DNA of 7,227 bases from an uncultured Methanomassiliicoccales archaeon. GTDB lineage: Archaea; Thermoplasmatota; Thermoplasmata; SG8-5. Positions 1 through 4,720 of the stretch are shown in pieces; position 1 is the first letter of the stretch; each line of letters opens with the position of its first letter. The notes beneath the pieces were generated by a model. That model was not told the DNA's origin. It ran no database searches and was given only the letters and a program-made list of their open reading frames with translations. The DNA is taken from NCBI GenBank assembly GCA_938004075.1, contig CALKWP010000033.1, forward strand, positions 1 through 7,227. Direction: 5' to 3'. The translations under genes and the position numbers were made by a program.

Positions 1-46
1 ACCACCGAGATCTACACTCTTTCCCTACACGACGCTCTTCCGATCT
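1..46 (+). other. Illumina P5/TruSeq adapter contamination
   Basis: These bases match the last 46 bases of the 58-base Illumina P5/TruSeq universal adapter, from ACCACCGAGATCTACAC to CGCTCTTCCGATCT, with no mismatch that I can see. This is sequencing-library sequence left at a contig end. Genomic sequence starts at base 47. The apparent TAG stop of the thiL reading frame (bases 25-27) lies in the adapter and is not real. The match is to a well-known synthetic oligonucleotide recalled from memory. Confidence 0.98.
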
Positions 47-312
47 GCAAAGAGCATGCCCAGGGGCTCGCCGCCCATTGCCGCGATGTCGCTCAGGTTG
101 ACCGCAGCCGCGTACCAGCCAATGTCCTGCGGGGAGGAACCTTCCGGCATGTGGGATTTTTTCGTAATCATGTCGGTTGTGATAAGAATGTAATGCTCGC
201 CCATGTCCAGTATTGCGCAATCATCTCCCAGCATCAGCTCGCCGCTGGCATCGTACCTTCTGAGTAAGTCCGCCACAATGGCCCTTTCCCCGATCCTCGA
301 AAGCTCAGGCAT
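47..312 (-). CDS. thiL: Thiamine-monophosphate kinase, N-terminal part (3' end cut off by adapter)
   Basis: ThiL phosphorylates thiamine monophosphate with ATP to give thiamine diphosphate, the last step of cofactor synthesis, in the cytoplasm. About 88 genuine codons remain of a protein usually 300-340 residues long. They carry the N-terminal signatures: GDDCAIL near residues 29-35 (acidic Mg-ATP site), TTDM near 45-48, and the diagnostic block AAAVNLSDIAAMGGEP at about 68-83. The start is ATG at 310-312. No Shine-Dalgarno precedes it, and a TATA-like box lies about 25-30 nt upstream, which fits a leaderless mRNA. The frame continues for a few codons into adapter sequence (DRKSVV), and those residues should be discarded. 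It is divergent from the GyrI-like gene, and nothing else of a thiamine operon is visible. Confidence 0.93.
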
Positions 313-336
313 CGGAGGATGATGCGGGTTGCAGCT

Positions 337-346
337 ATTATATTTT
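337..346 (-). promoter_or_regulatory. Candidate TATA box for thiL
   Basis: On the minus strand this reads AAAATATAAT, an archaeal TATA-like element in otherwise GC-rich sequence. Its core lies about 25-30 nt before the thiL ATG, so transcription would begin at or a few bases before the start codon. That agrees with the lack of a Shine-Dalgarno sequence. The assignment rests on position and base composition only. Confidence 0.5.
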
Positions 347-362
347 TGCTGGGGATGTAAAT

Positions 363-370
363 ATTAAATA
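363..370 (+). promoter_or_regulatory. Candidate TATA box for the GyrI-like gene
   Basis: The plus strand reads ATTAAATA within an A/T run (358-371). Archaeal transcription starts about 22-27 nt downstream of the box centre, here about 389-394. This gives a very short leader that just includes the GAGGG Shine-Dalgarno (392-396) before the ATG at 402. Together with the thiL box it makes 313-401 a divergent promoter region. Confidence 0.45.
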
Positions 371-373
371 TCA

Positions 374-388
374 TGACATTGATTGTCA
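374..388 (+). promoter_or_regulatory. Operator-like dyad TGACA-N5-TGTCA
   Basis: The sequence TGACATTGATTGTCA is a perfect 5+5 inverted repeat with a 5-base spacer. A second overlapping dyad, ATTGA-TTG-TCAAT, spans 378-390. The site lies between the candidate TATA box and the ribosome binding site of the GyrI-like gene, where archaeal repressors commonly bind. The binding protein is unknown, and a short dyad in AT-rich sequence can arise by chance. Confidence 0.35.
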
Positions 389-401
389 ATTGAGGGAATC
401 C

Positions 402-872
402 ATGGGAAAAATGAAGATGAAGAAACGAAAGGCCACAACGGTAGCTTACATAGAACATGTCGGATGCTATGGGACGGTTCCGTTCGAATCGATAATCGGT
501 AAATTGTACAAATGGGCCAAAGTCAATAAGCTCAGGCCAGGCTTTGTGCCCCTTACGATATATCCGGACAACCCCAACACCACGCCTACCGAGGAACTGA
601 GAAGCTGGGTAGGGATTCCGGTTCATGGCGATGCAAAGCCGAGCGATGGCGTCAGCCTGATAGAACTGACCGAGAGCCAGGTTGCCTGCTACAAGTTCGA
701 GGCGCCTTCATCCGAGTATGGCAATAGCTACAAGGAACTTGTGGAATGGATAGAGAGCGAGGGTTGCGAGATAACTGGCCCACCAGTTGAGTCATATCCG
801 AAAAAGCCGAAGGTCAAAGACGGCCAGACGATAATCTATGCAGAGATCCAATTCCCAGTTAGGAAGAGATAG
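402..872 (+). CDS. GyrI-like small-molecule-binding domain protein
   Basis: This 156-residue soluble protein looks like a stand-alone GyrI-like/AraC effector-binding domain, a fold that binds hydrophobic or cationic small molecules and often serves as a ligand sensor. Supporting blocks are VAYIEHVGCYG near the N-terminus (first strand), SWVGIPVHGDAK in the middle, and the C-terminal GPPVESYPKKPKVKDGQTII followed by YAEIQFPV, the typical GPP...Y...P...EI..PV ending. No DNA-binding domain is present, so it may act as a binding protein or hydrolase-like member rather than a regulator. I chose ATG 402 because GAGGG at 392-396 sits 5 nt upstream; an in-frame TTG at 390 is less likely, and Met codons lie a few residues further in. 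The N-terminus is very basic (KMKMKKRK). The RAD55-like gene follows after 66 nt on the same strand. The ligand cannot be told. Confidence 0.8.
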   Translation: MGKMKMKKRKATTVAYIEHVGCYGTVPFESIIGKLYKWAKVNKLRPGFVPLTIYPDNPNTTPTEELRSWVGIPVHGDAKPSDGVSLIELTESQVACYKFEAPSSEYGNSYKELVEWIESEGCEITGPPVESYPKKPKVKDGQTIIYAEIQFPVRKR

Positions 873-882
873 GGCATCGGCA

Positions 883-897
883 AAGGTTATAATCCAA
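883..897 (+). promoter_or_regulatory. Candidate promoter for the RAD55-like gene
   Basis: The stretch AAGGTTATAATCC lies in the 66-nt gap between the GyrI-like and RAD55-like genes. It has a TATA-like core (TTATAAT, about 887-893) after a purine-rich BRE-like AAAGG. A start site near 915-918 would give a leader of about 20-24 nt. The two genes could still be partly cotranscribed, since no terminator-like T tract separates them. Confidence 0.35.
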
Positions 898-938
898 AAC
901 GGCTTTCAAGGTCCAATTACAGAGGTTGAGTGATTAAT

Positions 939-1631
939 ATGGCAGAAGAAAGGGTTCAGACATTCATCAAAGGTCTAGATGAGAACATGGAAGGCGGGAT
1001 ACCCAAGGGCTTCGTGGTGCTGCTTACTGGCATGCCCGGAAGCATGAAGTCATCCGTCGGATTCAACATTCTCTATCAGAACGCCAAGCAGAAGAACACA
1101 AAGGGGATTTACATCACGCTGGAGCAGGATCGCGACAGCCTGATGCAGCAGATGGAGCGTCTCCACATGCCAGTTAAAGAGATGGAGAGCATGATCAGCG
1201 TCGTTGACATCGGGTACCTGCGCCTCAATGCCGAGTCCATGGAGTACGGCGACAGCTGGAACAGCGTTTTCCGCATGTACGCCGAGAACATGAAGGAATC
1301 CCAGGGCTACGACATCCTGGTCATTGACTCGCTCGCAGCGGTAGAAGTTCTCGCGGACGTCAAGAACAAGCGCGCGGAGCTGTTCCACATGTTCGGCTGG
1401 CTCAGGGCCCTCGGAGTCACCACATTCATAATCACCGAAGCCACCAGCAACCAGGACATCGTCAGGGATGAGGATTTTCTCGCGGACGGCGTGGTTCACC
1501 TGGACCTCAGAAGGGAAGGCAGCAGCGTCAACCTGTATCTGGGCGTCGCCAAGATGAGGAAGACCAACCACAAGCGGCAGTACCATCCCCTAATCTTCGA
1601 CCAGAACGGGTTCGAGATTATCACGGATTAG
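939..1631 (+). CDS. RAD55/KaiC-like RecA-superfamily ATPase with altered Walker A
   Basis: This 230-residue protein is a single RecA/KaiC-type ATPase domain of the archaeal RAD55 group. Members are often linked to signalling or motility, and their exact roles are mostly unknown. In order it has LDENMEGGIPKGFVVLLTG leading into Walker A at residues 31-39 (GMPGSMKSS), a strand ending YITLEQDR with the likely catalytic Glu at 62, Walker B YDILVIDSL with Asp 130, and FIITEA as the sensor-like strand. The Walker A glycine before Lys 37 is replaced by Met 36; Lys and Ser are kept. KaiC usually has a Glu pair, where this has Glu-Gln (62-63). There is no second ATPase domain and no membrane segment. 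ATG 939 is preferred, with GAGTGAT just upstream; an in-frame GTG at 930 preceded by AGAGGTT would add three residues. The gene ends in a hairpin at its stop codon. Confidence 0.85.
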   Translation: MAEERVQTFIKGLDENMEGGIPKGFVVLLTGMPGSMKSSVGFNILYQNAKQKNTKGIYITLEQDRDSLMQQMERLHMPVKEMESMISVVDIGYLRLNAESMEYGDSWNSVFRMYAENMKESQGYDILVIDSLAAVEVLADVKNKRAELFHMFGWLRALGVTTFIITEATSNQDIVRDEDFLADGVVHLDLRREGSSVNLYLGVAKMRKTNHKRQYHPLIFDQNGFEIITD

Positions 1632-1667
1632 GGCATTTCAGCAGCTGCATGCCCTGCCTCTGAGGGC
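1630..1667 (+). other. Overlapping, mutually exclusive hairpins at the RAD55-like stop codon
   Basis: AGGGCAT (1630-1636) and ATGCCCT (1649-1655) form a 7-bp stem with a 12-base loop that contains the palindrome GCAGCTGC. The 3' arm can instead pair with AGGGC at 1663-1667 through GCCCT at 1651-1655, with a 7-base loop. Only one of the two can form at a time. No T tract follows, so this is not a standard intrinsic terminator. It may shape the mRNA 3' end or belong to the structured region beyond. Confidence 0.35.
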
Positions 1668-1945
1668 GGTTTGGCTATCCCCACATTCACCCACAAAAGA
1701 GTGAGAGAATAGTCATCTGTACCAGAGTTTGGTGTTTGGGGGCCACTGTTAGCGTTTGGTAAGGCCCCAGTCCATGCCCTCACAGGCACGGTTCCTATTG
1801 AGATCTGCAATTGGGGATATCACATCATCGAATTCACGGAGATTCGATGCACTACCCCGCCCTATTGGTTGCAGAATGCGGGGAGCAGGCGGGGCATGAT
1901 GAGTTGAGCGGGTGTTCAAGCCTCTTCTCCACTAACCTCTCTACC
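1632..1945. other. Gene-free structured convergent region, function unknown
   Basis: These 314 bases lie between the stops of the RAD55-like gene (plus) and the NUDIX gene (minus). The open frames here (minus 1628-1810, plus 1811-2017) show no recognisable family and look spurious. Several inverted repeats stand out: 1687-1704 (6-bp arms), 1739-1768 (GGGGCC/GGCCCC, 18-base loop), 1772-1791 (7-bp arms), 1826-1849 (CATCGAAT/ATTCGATG, 8-base loop) and 1855-1883 (CCCCGC/GCGGGG, 17-base loop). Two of these pair fully only as minus-strand RNA, where the plus-strand A-C mismatch becomes G-U. I searched by eye for tRNA, 5S rRNA, SRP RNA, RNase P RNA and box C/D signatures and found none. No TATA box or T tract stands out. 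It may be an unrecognised structured RNA, a decayed gene, or just a GC-rich spacer. Confidence 0.4.
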
Positions 1946-2392
1946 TTACGTAACAATAAGCCTCTGGTTCAATTCCCAGAGTGCGTTCCTGTTGCTGTCC
2001 CACTTGAGCAACCTTGAAACAGTCAGGCAATCGCCCCATTTATGTTCTATATGCTCAGCGGACAAGGAAAAATTCCTACTGCTGACTTCCACCGCGAAAC
2101 AGTGCTCTGGAATCACATATACATCTTTTCCCCAGGACTCATGCCCCTTGAAGGCATTTGCGGGGACCATTGCCATCGAATCCAGTTTGAAAAAATTGGA
2201 TTCCAGCGGTATGCTAGCTTCCTCGTAGGCTTCCCTGGCAGCTGCGATTATGGGCGTCTCGCCACACTCTCCCCCTCCAGAAAGGAATTGCCAGTACCCT
2301 GCATCGCTCCTTTTGAACACGGCATACTCAATCATACCTTCTGACGTTGTCAGATATGGGAGTATCAAAACCTGGAATGGGGCTCTGGCCAT
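1946..2392 (-). CDS. NUDIX hydrolase, NudB-like (dihydroneopterin triphosphate/dATP pyrophosphatase type)
   Basis: This 148-residue protein is a NUDIX enzyme, expected to cleave a nucleoside-triphosphate-like substrate to the monophosphate and pyrophosphate with Mg2+. The NUDIX box spans residues 39-61: Gly 39, Glu 45, Arg 53-Glu 54 and the metal-binding Glu 57-Glu 58 are all in register. The usual Gly near the end of the box is Ser 60. Outside the box, FKRSDAGYWQFLSGG before it, ESW near 85-87, and EHIEHKWGD with WDSNRNAL near the C-terminus resemble NudB. Archaea generally make pterins by another route, so the folate-pathway substrate of bacterial NudB is not assured and the gene symbol is withheld. 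Start ATG 2392 has a clear AAGGAG at 2400-2405. It lies 41 nt downstream of the purP-like gene. Confidence 0.88.
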   Translation of the reverse strand: MARAPFQVLILPYLTTSEGMIEYAVFKRSDAGYWQFLSGGGECGETPIIAAAREAYEEASIPLESNFFKLDSMAMVPANAFKGHESWGKDVYVIPEHCFAVEVSSRNFSLSAEHIEHKWGDCLTVSRLLKWDSNRNALWELNQRLIVT

Positions 2393-2399
2393 ACTTCAT

Positions 2400-2405
2400 C
2401 TCCTT
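2400..2405 (-). promoter_or_regulatory. Ribosome binding site of the NUDIX gene
   Basis: AAGGAG on the minus strand lies 7 nt before ATG 2392. A nearer ATG lies directly after it (ATGAAGT...), but it is out of frame with the NUDIX protein. This site therefore supports the downstream ATG as the true start. Confidence 0.6.
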
Positions 2406-2422
2406 AATTTGGAACAAGAAAC

Positions 2423-2448
2423 GAGATTGTCTTTTAAGTAACAATCTC
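2423..2448 (-). repeat. 8-bp inverted repeat around the purP-like stop codon and a TATA-like box
   Basis: GAGATTGT (2423-2430) and ACAATCTC (2441-2448) are perfect inverted copies separated by 10 bases. On the minus strand the spacer reads TACTTAAAAG. It holds the purP-like TAA stop (2434-2436) and a TATA-like TTAAAAG at a suitable distance (about 40 nt) from the NUDIX ATG. The element could be an operator over a NUDIX promoter, or an RNA hairpin marking the end of the purP-like mRNA; a mildly T-rich GTTTCTTGTT follows it on the minus strand. Confidence 0.4.
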
Positions 2449-3591
2449 ATCCAGTTTTCCCATGGATACCGCCCTTTTAATCTCCAGAGCGATTCTTCTC
2501 CCGGTGCTCATGTTTGTCCGCCATAGCGCGTTACCGTAGGGATGCCCCACTGCCATGTGCACGTTGGTCCCGCCGCCTACTCTGGGCGCAACATCGTAAA
2601 TGTAATATTTCAGATCCTTGTCCACGCAGGTCTGGAGGCAAAACGGGCCTATGATTCCCGGAGAATAATGCTCCGCGCAGGCCTCGATATACTTCTCACC
2701 AAGCTCGAATGCGCGCTCCAGCAGGGACTCGCGAAGCGTGGCTGAGTTATGCCCGCACACCGTATATTCCGGCGTGCGCTGCTGACCCACCAGCGCCATC
2801 TGCTGGGGTGCGGGAAGCCGGCAATGCCCATCAAGGGATGTCTCAAAGCGCCAATCGATGCCGATAAGCTCAAGTTTGCTCATCTTTGGCTCTATCGGGG
2901 AATAGAAGAAGTCCAGGTTGAAGACCGGGCCTATCACATATTTTTCTATCCTGGCTCCAGCCAAATCTTCTTCATTTATCACGCCGTGCTTCACCAGGTC
3001 TTTCGATTTTTCCTGATATTCCGCGGGTGTCGATGCAGTGAAGAACCCGCGCTCCAGCTTCTTCACTTTGTGATGCAGCTTCACGATGCAGAGGCAGTCA
3101 ATTTCCTCAGGGGATGCGATTTTCTCAGGAAACGGTAATCCGGCCTTCTCCAACATCCAGTAATAATCATGTTCTTCGCCCCGCTCCTCGCTGCGGAGCA
3201 GGTTGCGGCTGCCGAACATCGGAACTTTGAATGCATCTTCGACATCGGCAATCTTGGAATATGAAGTGAAGGAGCGGTTGGGCACCCATATTACATTTCT
3301 TTCGCGCAGGGATTTCAGGTTCCCCGGCTTCATGACATCATTGTACTTGTCAAGGACCAGGGCTTGGTCCACCATGCCCCTGGTCGGGAATCCGTCGGCG
3401 CCCCTCTCGGCCTTGAAGTAATGTGAATACGTTTTCTCGCGCCCCTTCTGGCATACCGCCAGCGTGGGCAGCCCCTCTTCAGCCGCGCCGTCGCAAATAT
3501 CCAGCGCGGAATGGCTGGCTGTCATGCCGATGTGAATATTCTGCGGGTCGTAGCCCCTGACAATTTCCTGGATCTCCTTCCGGTCTATCAT
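2434..3591 (-). CDS. purP: PurP-family ATP-grasp enzyme (formate-dependent FAICAR synthetase or paralogue)
   Basis: PurP makes 5-formaminoimidazole-4-carboxamide ribotide from AICAR, formate and ATP, the folate-independent formylation step of archaeal purine synthesis. The 385 residues are slightly longer than the roughly 360 of the methanogen enzyme. The N-terminal nucleotide domain has IGMTASHSALDICDGA (21-36) with conserved His 27, then CQKGREKTY (47-55). The ATP-grasp part has VPMFGSRNLLRSE (123-135), IEKYVIGPVFNLDFFYSP (215-232), GIIGPFCLQ (312-320) and APRVGGGTN (335-343). The glycine-rich ATP-grasp loop (PGARGGRGYF-like in the methanogen protein as I recall it) is replaced here by LHHKVKKLERGFF (172-184), so it may be a PurP2-like paralogue with another activity. 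ATG 3591 lacks a good Shine-Dalgarno but has a TATA-like box upstream. No other purine gene is adjacent. Confidence 0.85.
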   Translation of the reverse strand: MIDRKEIQEIVRGYDPQNIHIGMTASHSALDICDGAAEEGLPTLAVCQKGREKTYSHYFKAERGADGFPTRGMVDQALVLDKYNDVMKPGNLKSLRERNVIWVPNRSFTSYSKIADVEDAFKVPMFGSRNLLRSEERGEEHDYYWMLEKAGLPFPEKIASPEEIDCLCIVKLHHKVKKLERGFFTASTPAEYQEKSKDLVKHGVINEEDLAGARIEKYVIGPVFNLDFFYSPIEPKMSKLELIGIDWRFETSLDGHCRLPAPQQMALVGQQRTPEYTVCGHNSATLRESLLERAFELGEKYIEACAEHYSPGIIGPFCLQTCVDKDLKYYIYDVAPRVGGGTNVHMAVGHPYGNALWRTNMSTGRRIALEIKRAVSMGKLDEIVT

Positions 3592-3616
3592 GTTATCAAG
3601 AGGTAGAAGCGCTTTT

Positions 3617-3633
3617 CGTATATTGATATAACG
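3617..3633 (-). promoter_or_regulatory. Candidate promoter of the purP-like gene
   Basis: The 57-nt gap between the M20 peptidase and the purP-like gene contains, on the minus strand, CGTTATATCAATATACG. It has a TATA-like TTATAT, and its inner 12 bases (3619-3630) form a TATAT-TG-ATATA dyad. Counting 24-27 nt from the box gives a start near 3602, leaving a leader of about 10 nt without a Shine-Dalgarno. This suggests the purP-like gene can be transcribed apart from the etf cluster. Confidence 0.45.
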
Positions 3634-3648
3634 TTTGAAAATCGCGTG

Positions 3649-4713
3649 TCATAGGCTCATGGCCAGTTCAACGTACACTTCGGCGGCCCTGAGAACATCC
3701 TTTATGTCCGCCCACTCGTCCACCTGATGCGCCATTGTCTCCTTCCCCGGCCCAAGCACCATGATGTTTGGATTAAGCTTCCCGAACACGGCCATCTCGG
3801 TGCCGTAGGGGACTGAGTAAGCCTTTCCGCCGACAAGATTCTCCACCCTGACCAAAAATTCAGGGGAAATGCCGGACCTGGCCGGCGGCAGGTCATGGAT
3901 GAGCTCCACCTCAACGGTATCATCGTCCGCCCGGACCAGCTTCTTCAGGATGCCGAACATCTCATCGCATGTGTAGTCAGCCGGGAAGCGCACATCCACC
4001 ACCGCGCTGGCGCTTTCCGGAACAACATTCATGCCGGTGCCGCCGGATATCATGTTTATGCCGATGGTCACCGGGTCATGCCTGCTGTGGCCGAACAGTT
4101 CTGATTCAGTTAGTTCATTCAACCTGTCCATGAGGTCCAGAATGGCATTCTTCCCGAGCTCCGGCATGCTCGAATGAGCATTTTTCCCGTATGTGGTTAT
4201 TCTGAACTGGACGATGCCTTTCTCATCGATTACGGGAGTCATGTCAGTCGGCTCGCAGATTATGAATAGCGGAATCCTGGCCAGCTCCGGGTGGTTGGCA
4301 GCCACTTCCTTGGCGCCTGCCATTCCAACTTCCTCATCGGTGCTGAACATTATGGCGAAGTCAATATCCTTCCTTGCCAGTTCCCGGCCTGCCAGCAGCA
4401 GCGCGGCGCAGCCGCCCTTCATGTCAAGGCTCCCGCGGCCGTAGACCTGGTCCCCGTCAATCTGGCCGAAGCCGAACTTCCAGCCAGGGCCTTTGGGAAC
4501 CGTGTCCAGGTGGCCGTTGAAAAGAATCATCGGTTTGCCCCTGGTAGCCAGTATGGCAGGGTTTCCGTTGCCTTCGTGCCGGGTTATGGTCATGCCCATG
4601 CCTTCCAGCAATGGCATTACAACCTGAAGCACCGGCTCTTTTGACATCTGCGGCTCGGACTCTGCCTTTACGAGTTGAACAAGCAAGTCGATAGCGCGTT
4701 GCCTGTCGAACAT
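3649..4713 (-). CDS. M20 family metallopeptidase/deacylase (ArgE/DapE type)
   Basis: This 354-residue cytoplasmic zinc enzyme of the M20 family would hydrolyse an amide bond in an N-acyl amino acid or small peptide. All metal and catalytic residues are visible: His 68 and Asp 70 in NGHLDTVP, bridging Asp 97 in GRGSLDMKGG, Glu 127 (base) and Glu 128 in STDEEVG, Asp 157 in CEPTD, and His 329 in ETMAHQVDEW. The dimerisation domain lies between, with the usual KNAHSSMPELGKNAI and SGGTGMNVVPESASAVVDVRFP blocks. The substrate cannot be told within ArgE/DapE/carboxypeptidase relatives, so no symbol is given. The start is ATG 4713, only 7 nt after the etfA stop and without a strong Shine-Dalgarno, so translation is probably coupled to etfA and the gene belongs to the acyl-CoA dehydrogenase-etfB-etfA operon. 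The link to that operon is unexplained. Confidence 0.92.
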   Translation of the reverse strand: MFDRQRAIDLLVQLVKAESEPQMSKEPVLQVVMPLLEGMGMTITRHEGNGNPAILATRGKPMILFNGHLDTVPKGPGWKFGFGQIDGDQVYGRGSLDMKGGCAALLLAGRELARKDIDFAIMFSTDEEVGMAGAKEVAANHPELARIPLFIICEPTDMTPVIDEKGIVQFRITTYGKNAHSSMPELGKNAILDLMDRLNELTESELFGHSRHDPVTIGINMISGGTGMNVVPESASAVVDVRFPADYTCDEMFGILKKLVRADDDTVEVELIHDLPPARSGISPEFLVRVENLVGGKAYSVPYGTEMAVFGKLNPNIMVLGPGKETMAHQVDEWADIKDVLRAAEVYVELAMSL

Positions 4714-4720
4714 GTCCGGA

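Noticed and set aside
319..360. 13-codon plus-strand frame (MMRVAAIIFLLGM) just after GGAG
   Set aside because: The GGAG is directly against the first ATG and only 3 nt from the second. The frame lies inside the divergent promoter region and overlaps the thiL TATA box, so it is most likely chance.
1896..1902. ATGATGA resembling a box C/D sRNA C box
   Set aside because: There is no CTGA D box at a suitable distance downstream, and a 7-base match alone is weak.
1900..1940. tRNA-like T-arm GTGTTCAAGCCTC on the plus strand
   Set aside because: The T stem pairs poorly (one mismatch and two wobbles), and the acceptor 3' side predicted from it has no AGTGGAG-like partner 70-90 bases upstream. No D-arm or anticodon arm is visible.
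1628..2017. Small open frames (minus 1628-1810, plus 1811-2017) in the convergent region
   Set aside because: Neither has a ribosome binding site or recognisable family features. The second runs into the NUDIX gene on the opposite strand. They look like chance openings.
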